A DNA stretch of 64,000 nucleotides from Cupriavidus consociatus. Its GTDB lineage: Bacteria; Pseudomonadota; Gammaproteobacteria; Burkholderiales; Burkholderiaceae. The stretch lies in contig NZ_JAGIQA010000022.1 in NCBI RefSeq assembly GCF_017814975.1, positions 78,002 to 142,001 of the forward strand. The letters run 5' to 3'. A program made the translations under genes and the position numbers. This document shows positions 43,867 to 53,382 of this stretch, in pieces (the stretch's first letter is position 1; every line of letters begins with the position of its first letter). The notes below the pieces were generated by a model. That model ran no database searches. It saw only the letters and a program-made list of their open reading frames with translations, and was not told where the DNA came from.

Positions 43867-44662
43867 GCGGCTCGCGTGCGTGCTCTGGATGACTACTGAG
43901 CTCATCACTGCCGGTGCACACGCTGCAACGATCGACGCGGTCATTAGCCCCAATGCCATCGTGGTGAAGGTCGATGGTCAGACCCGGCTGCACACCGTAG
44001 AAGGAAAGCCGGTCCTGTACTGCGGACTCGATGCGTTCCTTGCGTGGTCGGCACGTCTCTTGGGCGCGCAGGTGGATGCCGGGGCGGAAGCCGGCCCGGT
44101 CGTGACACTGGCCGGCAAGCCCGTGCCGATCGCCGCATTGCTGGTGCGCGAAGGTTGGCTGCGCCCGTCGGCGTTGAACGACGCCGCTCAGGAAGCAATT
44201 GCGGAGTGGCGCGGTGGCTGGGCGTGCGCGCCGAAGACTGAGCCGTTCGCGCAGATGGGCAGCCGCGTGGATCCCAAGATCACGGCGGGCATCGCCATGA
44301 ACGAGTCGTCTTACCGAGGCCGGCCCTGGCCTTGGACGCTTAACGTGGCAGGACGCGGCATGTTCTTCTCGACGCGCGAGGAAGCCTACGCGGCCATCAA
44401 CCGGCTTCTTGCCAACCAGCGCTGCGATTTCGATGTCGGGCTGATGCAGGTGAACTGGTGCTACCACGGCAAGCGATTTGCCTCGCCGTGGGAGGCGCTG
44501 GCGCCGGCGACGAACATCCGCGTGGCGGAAGACATTCTGGCAGAGAACCTGCAACGAAGCGGATCTCCGATGAAGGCGGTGGCGTGGTACCACAGCGCGA
44601 ACCCTGAGCGCGGTGGGCCGTACTTCTCCCGATTCATGAAACACGTGGCCCAATTCCAATGA
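43859..44662 (+). CDS. fusion of SNase-like domain and lytic transglycosylase (VirB1-like)
   Basis: The GTG at 43859, overlapping the virB10 end, is preferred to the upstream ATG at 43835 because it gives a short basic N-terminus and signal peptide (KRLACVLWMTTELITAGAHA). Residues about 25-125 resemble the staphylococcal-nuclease fold (IVVKVDGQTRLHTVEGKPVL, later AALLVREGWLRPSAL). However, the catalytic Arg/Glu of SNase are not obvious. Residues about 135-265 are an SLT-type transglycosylase (KITAGIAMNESSYRG, then CDFDVGLMQVNWCYHG) with catalytic Glu in NESS. It should open peptidoglycan for the channel. Confidence 0.7.
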   Translation: MTKRLACVLWMTTELITAGAHAATIDAVISPNAIVVKVDGQTRLHTVEGKPVLYCGLDAFLAWSARLLGAQVDAGAEAGPVVTLAGKPVPIAALLVREGWLRPSALNDAAQEAIAEWRGGWACAPKTEPFAQMGSRVDPKITAGIAMNESSYRGRPWPWTLNVAGRGMFFSTREEAYAAINRLLANQRCDFDVGLMQVNWCYHGKRFASPWEALAPATNIRVAEDILAENLQRSGSPMKAVAWYHSANPERGGPYFSRFMKHVAQFQ

Positions 44663-45936
44663 TCAGGTCGTTCATTCTCTCTGCACTGGCGCTGGTGGCT
44701 GCGCAGGCCATGGCGGCCGACACCGACCCGCTCGATTTCGACTACCAGGTCATTGCGCGCGCCGCCGATCGTCCCGCAATGGTGTTCAACGATGGACTGT
44801 CGACCTACATCCAGCCGCGGCACGGCCAGGTCGTGCAAGCCGACGGCGCCATCCAGAATGGCCCGTACTGGGTGATCGATGGCGTGCCGGAGGTGGTCCG
44901 TTACTCAGTTAGTGGTCAGCCGGTTGTCGCGCGCTGGAAGCGCGCCAACGGCTTCACGTCCGAGCCGGCAAATCCGGTGGGAGACATGCCACGGAGTCTC
45001 GCCGCGATCTCCGGACGACTGGCGATGATCGGCAACTACGCCGGCCAGCCGTTGGTGCGCGCTGGCCGTTCGAACCTGCCGCTCGCCCAAATGATCAAGT
45101 CGATCGCGCCGGCGGGGTGGACCGGCACCGCCCAGAAGGATATCTCCCTGACTGACGACGTGGCACTCGATACCCGAGGCGGGGAGAACTGGCTGCAAGC
45201 GCTCGCCCGGGTGCTTGAACAGCGCAATCTCTACGCGGAAGTGGACTTCACGCGCAGGAACATCGCGCTGCGTGCCGGTCCCCCGAAGAGCTTCTCCGTG
45301 GCTGAGGCCGGCTCAAGCGCCGCGACACCTGGTGGAGTGTTGCAAGCCGCTCTGACGACATCGGGCAGCGAGGCTGCAGCGCCGAAAGAACCTGCGGCGC
45401 CGACGTTGCCGGTGGCTGGCACGCCGCTGCCGGAAGGGCCGACGTTGGCCTCCGCCTTCGGAGCACTGGCGATCCGTGACAACAAGCAAGGTCGGATCGA
45501 GATTCGCTTCGAGCAGGAGCCCAAGGACCTGGTCCTGCGTGACGAGACCGATAGCAAGATCTGGACGAGGTGGGACGAGGCCCAGCGCGTGTTGTCCTTT
45601 GCGACGCTTGACCGGTTCACGGCGACTGCGGACGGCAAGGCCGTCGAAGTCAGGCGCTTGCCGGAGATCGATTATGAATTTCCGCGCGAGAACAGTGCCG
45701 GCCTGGAAATGGTCTTCGAGAAGGACGGCGCCACCTACCTGAGCTTTGCCAGGTCGCTGGTTAGCGTTTCCGTATTTGGTGACGAGCATCAGCGCAACGG
45801 AGAGCACAAGGACCGCTATTACAAGTTCAACGGCATCGCCGCACGCCTGACGGTGATCGCGGACGGCAACGTGGTCTATGTGGATCGCTCGCCGCAGGTG
45901 CGGTTCAAAGAACAGCCCGGCAAGGTGGCGCTGTGA
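44659..45936 (+). CDS. VirB9-like/TcpQ-domain periplasmic protein (PilL-like)
   Basis: This 425-residue exported protein has signal peptide FILSALALVAAQAMA. Residues about 25-95 look like a VirB9/TrbG module (PAMVFNDGLSTYIQPRHGQ). Residues about 125-205 fit a TcpQ-like domain (RSNLPLAQMIKSIAPAGWTG, then GGENWLQALARVLEQRNLY). After an Ala/Pro/Thr-rich linker, residues about 265-400 again resemble a VirB9-like beta module (IEIRFEQEPKDLVLRDETD). It bridges the VirB and thin-pilus parts of the operon, both in sequence and in position. PilL of R64 also has a TcpQ domain. Start and stop overlap both neighbours. Confidence 0.55.
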   Translation: MIRSFILSALALVAAQAMAADTDPLDFDYQVIARAADRPAMVFNDGLSTYIQPRHGQVVQADGAIQNGPYWVIDGVPEVVRYSVSGQPVVARWKRANGFTSEPANPVGDMPRSLAAISGRLAMIGNYAGQPLVRAGRSNLPLAQMIKSIAPAGWTGTAQKDISLTDDVALDTRGGENWLQALARVLEQRNLYAEVDFTRRNIALRAGPPKSFSVAEAGSSAATPGGVLQAALTTSGSEAAAPKEPAAPTLPVAGTPLPEGPTLASAFGALAIRDNKQGRIEIRFEQEPKDLVLRDETDSKIWTRWDEAQRVLSFATLDRFTATADGKAVEVRRLPEIDYEFPRENSAGLEMVFEKDGATYLSFARSLVSVSVFGDEHQRNGEHKDRYYKFNGIAARLTVIADGNVVYVDRSPQVRFKEQPGKVAL

Positions 45937-46370
45937 GGATCCGTTGGATGGTGGCGCTGACGGCATCCGCCTTGCTGGCGAGCGCAGCTCGCGCCGATTG
46001 CCTCGACGATGCCGCGATGTTCCATGGCGTCAGCCCTTCATTGCTTCGCAGCATCGCGATGCAGGAGTCAGGCCTGCGGCCATGGGTCACGAATCGGAAT
46101 GGCAACGGTTCGGAGGATATCGGCCTCATGCAGATCAACTCGATCCACCTGCCGCGCCTGGGCAGGTATGGAATCACGCGTGCCCACCTGTTTGACGGGT
46201 GCATCAATGCCTACGTTGGCGCGTGGATTCTGCGCGAGAACATCCAGCGCTTCGGACCAACGTGGAAGGCGGTCGGGGCCTACAACGCCTCCTCACCCGA
46301 CAAGCAGTTGCGCTATGCAAACCAGATTCATGCGCGGTGGCAGGCGCTGCAGCGCGCCGCCTTGCGGTAG
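45933..46370 (+). CDS. pilT: PilT-like lytic transglycosylase
   Basis: This 145-residue exported SLT-family enzyme starts at the GTG overlapping the previous stop (GTGA). The signal peptide ends SAARA. The catalytic Glu lies in LLRSIAMQESGLRPWVTNRN, followed by EDIGLMQINSIHLPRL and VGAYNASS. It resembles PilT of the R64 thin-pilus operon and IagB/VirB1-type muramidases. With the SLT protein at 43859 the operon has two wall-cutting enzymes, one perhaps for the VirB channel and one for the pilus. Confidence 0.8.
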   Translation: MRIRWMVALTASALLASAARADCLDDAAMFHGVSPSLLRSIAMQESGLRPWVTNRNGNGSEDIGLMQINSIHLPRLGRYGITRAHLFDGCINAYVGAWILRENIQRFGPTWKAVGAYNASSPDKQLRYANQIHARWQALQRAALR

Positions 46371-46398
46371 TTCCTTAACTTCAACCGAACGCATAGCT

Positions 46399-46905
46399 AT
46401 GTGCCAATCCAACCGAACCATTCGCTTTGCCGTCGCCGCAGCATCACTGGTGAGCGGCCTGATCCTTGTGCCGGCGGTGCATGCCTCGCAGCTGTCGAAC
46501 GACGGCTGGCAGCAACTGCAGGCGCCACATGGCGCCAAGACTGCCAAGGCCGCCGTCAGCCCGACGTTGCTGGCCGCCAACACGCCTTCCGCTAGCGCGG
46601 CGCCGAGTTTGACCAGCACCGCCGTGCCCAACGTCGCGCCGGCGGCCGGTGCCGTGTTCCGACTGGTCAAAGGGGAGGCGCTTCAACAGCAGCTTCAGAA
46701 CTGGGCGAGCCGCGCCGGGTGGACGGTGGCCTGGAACGTTCCTGACGGCTGGATCGTGCCCGGCGACAAGGACTACGGCAGCGACTTCGAAAGCGCAGTC
46801 AAGCGTGTGGTGGAAGAGCTGGCCAATAACGGCGCCGACGTGGTGGGGGATAGCTGGCGCGGCAATCGCACGGTGATTATCAGCCAAAATGGGATGGTGC
46901 AATGA
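46399..46905 (+). CDS. TcpQ-domain pilus protein
   Basis: The ATG at 46399 gives a 168-residue protein with signal peptide FAVAAASLVSGLILVPAVHA. The open frame extends upstream only inside pilT. Residues about 85-165 form a TcpQ domain: FRLVKGEALQQQLQNWASRA, WTVAWNVPDGWIVPGDKDY, then VVEELANNGADVVGDSWRG. TcpQ-type proteins stabilise the secretin and help it reach the outer membrane. The gene overlaps pilN by ATGA, supporting a joint function. R64 PilL carries this domain at its C-terminus. Confidence 0.75.
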   Translation: MCQSNRTIRFAVAAASLVSGLILVPAVHASQLSNDGWQQLQAPHGAKTAKAAVSPTLLAANTPSASAAPSLTSTAVPNVAPAAGAVFRLVKGEALQQQLQNWASRAGWTVAWNVPDGWIVPGDKDYGSDFESAVKRVVEELANNGADVVGDSWRGNRTVIISQNGMVQ

Positions 46906-48575
46906 TGAAGCAGAGTAAGAGTAGTGCGGCGCGCTACACCGCAGCGGCCGTAGCGGCTGCAACGCTGCTGACCGGTTGCGGCGTGGTGGAAACGCGCAAC
47001 ATACAGAACGCCATCGGCAACGAGGCGCACGCGGCATACGCGGATGTGCCCCGCAGCCGTCCGGTATTCCGGGTGCATGAGGGCGCCTGGCTGATGGGTG
47101 AGAAGATCCGCGCGAGCAAGCCGCAGCCGGACATCTACAACAAACACGTGGTGTTTAAAGGCACGCTCGGGTCACTGACCGAAGCTGCCAACTGGATCGC
47201 ACAAAGTGTAGGCGTGCGGGCGACCGTGGACGCCTCAGCCGTTGCGTCGGCGACGGGCGGTTCGGCACCTACGCAGCCAGCCGCCGGGTCGCGGCCGACT
47301 GGACCCATTCCGATGGGTGGTACGCCCCGCGTGGACCTGACCGCCCCATTGGCCGGCGCTTCTGCGTCGGGCCAGGGTGCTGGCGTGGCAATCACGATAC
47401 CCTTGACCCTGCGGTATGACGGGAACTTCAAGGGTTTCCTCGATGCCGTCGAGGCGCATTTTGGTGTCTGGTCGCGTTACAACGACGGCACGGTGTCGTT
47501 CTTCCGGACGGAAACCCGGACGTTCATGCTGCCGAGCCTCGCGGATGCCTCGTCCATGAACGGTTCGATCACCACGTCGGACAGCAGCTCCGGGGGGATG
47601 GCCGGCGCCGGCGGAAACGGCGGCAGTGTAGGCGGAAGTGGCGGCCGTAGCGGCCAGTCGATGAACATGTCCGTCGAGATGAAGCCGTGGGAAACCCTCC
47701 AGGCGACTGCCAAGGCCGTCGCTGGCGCCAGCGCCGAAGTCGTGGTCGACAAGAACCTTGGCACCCTGACCGTGACCGGCGATCCGGTGCAATGCGACCG
47801 CATCGAACAGTTCGTCAAGAGCCTGGCCGCCATGTACGGAAAGCAGGTGGCTATCGATGTGCAGGTCTACGAAGTCCGCGTGACCCGCGAGGACAACTAC
47901 GGGCTGAACCTGTCTCTTGCCTACCAAAGCTCCGCTGGCCAGACCGGCGTCGCGTTCAGCTCCGTCAGCACGCCGACGATTTCAGGCAGTGCCACCCCGA
48001 TGAACTTGGGCGCGACGATCATGAGTGGTCCTTTCGCCGGTAGCAAGGCCGTCGTGCACGCGCTCTCGACGCTTGGCAACGTGTCGCAGGTGGTATCGCG
48101 CTCGGGCGTCACGCAAAACGGCAAGGTCCTGGCCCTGCAGACCGCCACGCTGCAGGACTATGTCGCGCAGTCGCAAACGACGCTGGCTGCCAACGTCGGT
48201 TCCACCAGTTCCATCCAGACCGGAACGGTGACCTACGGCTTTACCAGCAACTTCCTGCCCAAGGTTGTCGATGGCCGGATTCTGATGAACTTCGACATGA
48301 CGCTGTCGGATCTACTGCCGCTGCAGCGATTCAACTCGGGCGGGGACGCGAACCAGACCAGTGTGCAGCTGCGCACCATGCCGACTAACCGGTTCACGCA
48401 GTCGATCACTTTGAAGCCCGGTGAATCGCTGGTGCTCACAGGCCTGCGCAATCAGAAGGCGTCTACGACCAACAACGGCGTCGGCGAGCCGTGGATGGCC
48501 GCGCTGGGCGGTGGCGTCGGTGCGCTCAAGGGAGACACGGTCATCGCCATCATGATCTCGGCCCGCTTGCTGTAA
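46902..48575 (+). CDS. pilN: PilN outer-membrane secretin lipoprotein
   Basis: This 557-residue lipoprotein has lipobox LLTGC at Cys26. N-terminal secretin domains come first, then a Gly/Ser-rich insert (about 225-250). The C-terminal secretin core follows, with VQVYEVRVTREDNYGLNLSL and LKPGESLVLTGLRNQKAST. This is the PilN/BfpB class that forms the outer-membrane pore for the type IVb pilus. It couples to the TcpQ gene before it. Confidence 0.9.
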   Translation: MMKQSKSSAARYTAAAVAAATLLTGCGVVETRNIQNAIGNEAHAAYADVPRSRPVFRVHEGAWLMGEKIRASKPQPDIYNKHVVFKGTLGSLTEAANWIAQSVGVRATVDASAVASATGGSAPTQPAAGSRPTGPIPMGGTPRVDLTAPLAGASASGQGAGVAITIPLTLRYDGNFKGFLDAVEAHFGVWSRYNDGTVSFFRTETRTFMLPSLADASSMNGSITTSDSSSGGMAGAGGNGGSVGGSGGRSGQSMNMSVEMKPWETLQATAKAVAGASAEVVVDKNLGTLTVTGDPVQCDRIEQFVKSLAAMYGKQVAIDVQVYEVRVTREDNYGLNLSLAYQSSAGQTGVAFSSVSTPTISGSATPMNLGATIMSGPFAGSKAVVHALSTLGNVSQVVSRSGVTQNGKVLALQTATLQDYVAQSQTTLAANVGSTSSIQTGTVTYGFTSNFLPKVVDGRILMNFDMTLSDLLPLQRFNSGGDANQTSVQLRTMPTNRFTQSITLKPGESLVLTGLRNQKASTTNNGVGEPWMAALGGGVGALKGDTVIAIMISARLL

Positions 48576-48590
48576 CACGGAGACAATTCC

Positions 48591-49265
48591 ATGCAGAATC
48601 GCGCATTCAATCATCGTTGGACCCCCGCCGTGCTGGCGATTGTCGCTACCGTCGGCCTGTCGGCTGCCGCCCCTGCCAATGCGGCGGCGGCGATGCCGAA
48701 CCCTGTCGCAGCGGCGATCGCGTCGGCGGGGGGGAGCCCAGGGACGTCGCAATCGGGCACCGCCCCGTCGATTCAGCCGATGGCTGGCGCCCCAGCGGCG
48801 GGCGTTGCGAGCTCCACAGCGACGAGCACGCCCGCGGCAGAAGCCGTCCAACCGTCGCGCCCCTCTGACGCGCCGGAACTCGCGGCTTTGCAGTCCCAAA
48901 TGGCTTTGTGGAAGGCGCGCGCCGAGATCGCCAAGTACAAGGCAGAGGTCAAGCGGGCCGAGGATTCGCTGATCGCAGCCCCGGCCGGCGCGGCGGCTGG
49001 CGCCGGCGTGGCGTCGATTTCGCTGGCCGGTCCGATGCCGGCTGGCGGCGTGGCAGAGCGCGCGCCGCGGCTCGCGCCGGAGGCTCCCCGCCTGGTGTCG
49101 CTGCGCGCGTTCGATGGTCACTACAACGCTGTTGTGGATGTCAGCGGTCGAACCATTCCGGTCCAGGCTGGCGACACGTTGGATGGTGGCTGGAAGGTCG
49201 TCAGCATCGATGACGGTGGGGTGAAGCTTGCCAATGGCAAGCGTGTGCGCACGCTGAGGCCTTGA
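48591..49265 (+). CDS. pilP: PilP pilus assembly protein
   Basis: This 224-residue exported protein has signal peptide LAIVATVGLSAAAPANA and a Pro/Ala/Ser-rich stretch. A helical coiled segment (ALQSQMALWKARAEIAKYKA) and a C-terminal beta domain (YNAVVDVSGRTIPVQAGDTL, then VKLANGKRVRTLRP) follow. This matches R64 PilP, which links the inner-membrane complex to the secretin. A ribosome site GGAGA precedes the ATG. Confidence 0.8.
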   Translation: MQNRAFNHRWTPAVLAIVATVGLSAAAPANAAAAMPNPVAAAIASAGGSPGTSQSGTAPSIQPMAGAPAAGVASSTATSTPAAEAVQPSRPSDAPELAALQSQMALWKARAEIAKYKAEVKRAEDSLIAAPAGAAAGAGVASISLAGPMPAGGVAERAPRLAPEAPRLVSLRAFDGHYNAVVDVSGRTIPVQAGDTLDGGWKVVSIDDGGVKLANGKRVRTLRP

Positions 49266-49268
49266 GCG

Positions 49269-50513
49269 ATGGCTGAGATCCTGTCATTCCCCGGACTGAA
49301 GGGTAGCTTCGCCATCGGGCTGACCTGGCAACACGAGGAAACCCAGCCGAGCCAGGGTGTCCTACGCGCGCGGGCGCTGGAACTCGGCCGGAACGTCCGT
49401 TGGGGCGTGGTGCATCAAAGCGCGGAAGGCGCAATCCAGACTGGCTGCTGCGAAGCGATCGCCGGCGCGAAACCGGCGGGGCTGAAGCCGCTTGCCGCGG
49501 TCGTTGCCGGTCAGCACCGGCAGCCATGGAGGGGACTCTTCCATCTGCAGGGCAGCCTCTACTGGTACATCGCCGTTCGGCAGGGCCACGCCGTCATTGC
49601 CGGTGGCGACCGAGTGGGCACCCTGGAGGAACTGGCACCGATCCGGGAGCGGCATCGCGCCCTTGGGGAATGGACGGAGGTGGAAGGGACGATACGGGAG
49701 CTCGCCAACATGGCGCGCGCTGCAAAGGGCGTGTCGCCCATGCGGGATGTGCTGACCGGCCCTTGGAAGTCGACCTCCTATGCGGTGGCAGCGGCAATCG
49801 GCGTCGTGGCCCTTCTCGTCGGAGGATGGTACTGGTACGACCAACAGCAAGCCGCTGAGCGTGAGGCGCAGTTGATGCGACAGCGCGCGGTTGCCGCCGC
49901 GCAGCTCGCCAATGAGGCCGCAAGGCAGCGGGCCATACCCTGGGTCGAGGAGGCGATGCCGACCGCCTTCCTGCAGGCCTGCCGCCGCGCCTGGGACCGG
50001 CAGGCACTAGCGGAGGCTGGCTGGACGCTTTCCAGCTGGCGCTGCAAGCCGGCCACGTCGACCGCCCTGACGATCGAAACCACCTGGAAGCGTGAGGGCG
50101 GCTTGGCTGCCAATGCTCCCGGAACGCTTTCCACGGACGGCAATCAAGCGACGGCGACGGTGAATGCGCCGGCGGCATTCCTGCCTTCCTCGCGCGCGGT
50201 CAGTGCGACAGGCGCCGCGCAACGGTCGATGTGGACGTACGCACAGGGTAACGGCGTGAGCTTGCAGTTGACCTCGCCGCCCCCGCTGCTGCCGGCAGAC
50301 GGCAACACCCCGGTCGATCCTTGGCTCGCCATGACCGCGGACATCGGCTTTGGCGCGCCGCCGTGGCTGGGCATGGGCGAGGGACTGGATGGCGTGGCAG
50401 GCCTGCGCCTGACCGAAGTCAGCTACGAAGCAGCCGCCCAGTCATGGAAGGGCACAGGAAAACTGTACGCAATGCGGGACGGCGCAGTGCCGCCTGCTGG
50501 GAGTCAACAATGA
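49269..50513 (+). CDS. pilO: PilO pilus assembly protein
   Basis: This 414-residue protein has a cytoplasmic domain (about 1-165), one membrane helix (about 178-195, AVAAAIGVVALLVGGWYWY) and a periplasmic domain. The position between pilP and pilQ, the length and the topology match PilO of the R64 type IVb system, an inner-membrane platform partner. The stop overlaps the pilQ start (ATGA). Confidence 0.8.
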   Translation: MAEILSFPGLKGSFAIGLTWQHEETQPSQGVLRARALELGRNVRWGVVHQSAEGAIQTGCCEAIAGAKPAGLKPLAAVVAGQHRQPWRGLFHLQGSLYWYIAVRQGHAVIAGGDRVGTLEELAPIRERHRALGEWTEVEGTIRELANMARAAKGVSPMRDVLTGPWKSTSYAVAAAIGVVALLVGGWYWYDQQQAAEREAQLMRQRAVAAAQLANEAARQRAIPWVEEAMPTAFLQACRRAWDRQALAEAGWTLSSWRCKPATSTALTIETTWKREGGLAANAPGTLSTDGNQATATVNAPAAFLPSSRAVSATGAAQRSMWTYAQGNGVSLQLTSPPPLLPADGNTPVDPWLAMTADIGFGAPPWLGMGEGLDGVAGLRLTEVSYEAAAQSWKGTGKLYAMRDGAVPPAGSQQ

Positions 50514-52312
50514 TCGCGACGATCTCTCGTCTGTGGCGCAGTCCACGCAGTGGGTCGGCACGAGGCACCGCATTTGCGACGCGGGCCGAGCCGTCCGTGA
50601 AGTCCGATGCACTGGCGTTGCCGAAGCCTCCCGAGGTGCTTGAGCCGCATATCCTCTATCCGCGCAACCTGCCCGCCACCTTCGACCGTGTTGCTTGCAA
50701 CCTGAACCATCTGACGGACGACCAGGCAACGGCGCTTCGTCAGCGCGTCGCGGAGAGCGGCCTGCACGTAGAGGATGTCGCCAAAGAGCTTGGCCTGACC
50801 GATGACAATGTGCAACAAGTACTGGCGGTTCACGGCTGCGACATCTACGTGGATGCCCGGCATTTCGGCACCCCGCGGCTTTTGACTTGGGAAGCCAAGC
50901 TGCGGCGCAGCGGCGCCGCGCCCCAACTGCGCAAGGTGTCCGCGCAGGAGCTTGCCGTGCTGCGCCAGCAGCGCGGTTCCGGCCAGCTGCAGGATACCGA
51001 CCTGCAGACCCTGACGCTCGCGCGCCGGCTGATCGCGGATTGCGCCGTTCTGATCGCCTCGGACATTCACATCCTGGTTCGCGAGCACCACACCGAGATT
51101 CAGGTACGGATCAAGGGAGATCTGCGCACGGTCTCGGCACTGTCGATGCGACGGGAAGAGGGTGAACGCCTGATCCGCGCGATGTACACGGGCCTCGCCA
51201 CGGTGAAGGCCGCCACCTATAACCCGCTGGACGTGCAAGACGCGCAGATCGCCGGCGACGCGCTGCCGGGCACCGGGCTATCGAGCGTGCGGATCGTGCG
51301 TGGGCCCGCTTACCCGGTGGAGAGCGGCGGCGGCTTCCTCGTTGCGCGGCTGCAATACCGGGAGCACCACGAGGGCGCACTGAAGGCGGACGCGGTCGAC
51401 GCGGCCAAACGGCTCGATGTTCGCTCGCCGAAAGCGCCGGGCGGCGAATTCAAGCTCGGCCAGATGGGCTATACGCCGCTGCAGGTGGACCTCATCTCGC
51501 AGCTGCTGCGCCGGCCCATGGGCGTGATCGTCGTGACCGGTCCGACAGGGAGCGGCAAGACCACGACGCTCTTCGAATGCACGCGGCATCAGGCACGCCT
51601 CTTTCCGCAGAAGCGGCTCATCACGATCGAGAATCCGACCGAGTATCCGATGGACTGGGCGATCCAGCTCGTCACGGAAAGCGAGCGGTTCCCGGAAATG
51701 TTGCGCATGACACTGCGGATGGACCCGGATGCGGTGCTGCTGGGCGAAATCCGCGGTGTCGAGGAAGCGATCGCGACACTGCAGGCGGCGGCGACCGGCC
51801 ACCAGGTGCTCACCACGCTGCACGTGACCGACCCGTTCGAGACGTTCTCGCGACTGATGATGCTGGACCATGTTCGTCTGGCGATGGAGGTGATTGCCAA
51901 TCACAACCAGATCATCGGCCTCATTGCGCAGCGGATTGTGCCGCTGCTTTGTCCGCACTGCTCGGTGAAGCTCGACAGCGCTGCGGAACCACTGCCGGAC
52001 TACATGCTCAGTGCGATGCGAACCTGGGGCGATCTCTCGGAAGTCCGAGTGCGCGGCGCGGGCTGCGACCACTGCCACGGCCAAGCGATCATCGGTCAAC
52101 AGGCGGTAGCCGAGGTTGTCGTGACCAGCGAGCAGCTGATGCAGGATTGCATCAACGACGGCGTACTGGCAGCGCGGCGCAATCATCGGCGCCGGCAGGG
52201 TTCGGACAAGCCCATGATCGCGCACGCGATGGACCTTGTGCTGGCGGGCCGCCTGAGCCCTGTCGATGCGGAGGGAAGCGTAGACGCCATTCCAATGCGG
52301 GAGGCACTGTGA
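50510..52312 (+). CDS. pilQ: PilQ pilus-extension ATPase
   Basis: Start at ATG 50510 (overlapping the pilO stop) gives 600 residues. The frame is open further upstream only inside pilO. Motifs are Walker A GPTGSGKTTT (about 344-353), Asp box ITIENPTEYPMDWAIQLV, Walker B DPDAVLLGEIRGVEEAIATL and His box TGHQVLTTLHVTDPF. Zinc Cys pairs LLCPHC and GCDHCHG lie near the C-terminus. This is the GspE/PilB class of extension motor as in R64 PilQ. It powers pilus polymerisation in the cytoplasm. Confidence 0.9.
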   Translation: MIATISRLWRSPRSGSARGTAFATRAEPSVKSDALALPKPPEVLEPHILYPRNLPATFDRVACNLNHLTDDQATALRQRVAESGLHVEDVAKELGLTDDNVQQVLAVHGCDIYVDARHFGTPRLLTWEAKLRRSGAAPQLRKVSAQELAVLRQQRGSGQLQDTDLQTLTLARRLIADCAVLIASDIHILVREHHTEIQVRIKGDLRTVSALSMRREEGERLIRAMYTGLATVKAATYNPLDVQDAQIAGDALPGTGLSSVRIVRGPAYPVESGGGFLVARLQYREHHEGALKADAVDAAKRLDVRSPKAPGGEFKLGQMGYTPLQVDLISQLLRRPMGVIVVTGPTGSGKTTTLFECTRHQARLFPQKRLITIENPTEYPMDWAIQLVTESERFPEMLRMTLRMDPDAVLLGEIRGVEEAIATLQAAATGHQVLTTLHVTDPFETFSRLMMLDHVRLAMEVIANHNQIIGLIAQRIVPLLCPHCSVKLDSAAEPLPDYMLSAMRTWGDLSEVRVRGAGCDHCHGQAIIGQQAVAEVVVTSEQLMQDCINDGVLAARRNHRRRQGSDKPMIAHAMDLVLAGRLSPVDAEGSVDAIPMREAL

Positions 52313-53349
52313 GCGGATTGTCGTGGGCAATGCGCCGGCGCCTGTATCAACAGGCATCGAGCCAACTGGAGAATGGGCTGACCCTCGCCCAGGTCATTGA
52401 AGACTTCCGGGAGCGGCTAGCGCGGCGAGGCCGCAAGCGCGCCGCCGAGGCGGCGCACGAGATCGGTCGTCAGGTGCGCGATGGCAAGACCCTGATGGCG
52501 GCGATGGGCACAAGCCTCAGCGACCTTGAGCGCAGCGTGCTGGACGCCGGCGAAAAGGCCGGGCAGCTGCCGGACGCGATGCGCCTGGTGCTGGACGTGC
52601 GCGACCTGACAACGCGACTGCGGCAGAAGCTGCAGGCCAGTTTTTTCGCGCCGGCGGTCTACCTCGTAACGCTGTATGCGGTCTTGCTGTTGATCGGCGG
52701 CTACATCGTGCCGCAGTTCACCGATGTGCTGTCGATCGAGAAGTGGACAGGTTGGGCATATGCCATGTACGGAATGGGTCAGCTGGCTGTGGGATGGCCG
52801 GCGCCGGTCATCTTCGGGAGCCTCGGTGCCTACGCAGTCTGGAGCTGGTGGGCGTTGCCGAGGTGGGCTGGGCCGGGCAGGCGATTCTTTGACCAACATG
52901 TGTTTCCGTTCACGGTGTACCGCGAGATCACCGGCTTCAGCTGGCTGATGTCGTTCGTCGCGCTGCTGCGGGCGAAAGTGCCTGACATTGCAGCGCTGGA
53001 GGGCCAGATCGGCACGGCATCGCCATGGCTGGCCTCACGCCTGAGGCCGATTCGACTCGGCCTGGCCGATGGACTGGACCTCGCAGAAGCCATGCGGCAG
53101 ACCGGGAACGGCTTCCCTTCGCTGGATCTAATCGATGAAATCGGCGCGTATGCGGGCTTTGAGGACTTCACCGAGAAGATCACGGTGGCCGTGCGGCAGA
53201 ACGCCGAAGTCATCGAGCGGCAACTGCTTGCGAAGGGGATGGTGATGTCGGCGACCTTCACCGGACTGATGTTCCTCGCCTTCGTTGTGCTGCAACTCGG
53301 CTCCAACTCGCTCTCGGAGATCCTCACATCTTCGATGGGCAAGCTCTGA
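52309..53349 (+). CDS. pilR: PilR inner-membrane platform protein (GspF family)
   Basis: The GTG at 52309 overlapping the pilQ stop gives 346 residues. A longer open frame inside pilQ is ignored. The protein has two repeats of the T2SSF domain and three membrane segments (for example VYLVTLYAVLLLIGGYIVPQ, then MSATFTGLMFLAFVVLQLG). Helical cytoplasmic motifs include DAGEKAGQLPDAMRLVLDV. It anchors the PilQ motor and the growing pilus. Confidence 0.88.
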   Translation: MSGLSWAMRRRLYQQASSQLENGLTLAQVIEDFRERLARRGRKRAAEAAHEIGRQVRDGKTLMAAMGTSLSDLERSVLDAGEKAGQLPDAMRLVLDVRDLTTRLRQKLQASFFAPAVYLVTLYAVLLLIGGYIVPQFTDVLSIEKWTGWAYAMYGMGQLAVGWPAPVIFGSLGAYAVWSWWALPRWAGPGRRFFDQHVFPFTVYREITGFSWLMSFVALLRAKVPDIAALEGQIGTASPWLASRLRPIRLGLADGLDLAEAMRQTGNGFPSLDLIDEIGAYAGFEDFTEKITVAVRQNAEVIERQLLAKGMVMSATFTGLMFLAFVVLQLGSNSLSEILTSSMGKL

Positions 53350-53382
53350 CAATCGCTTTCGCAATCTCTAAAGGGGTATCAC

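Noticed and set aside
53332..53362. GCTTTCG near the pilS start as a possible copy of the 29-bp dyad
   Set aside because: The left arm is altered (GCAAGCTC) and the spacing is about six bases too short.
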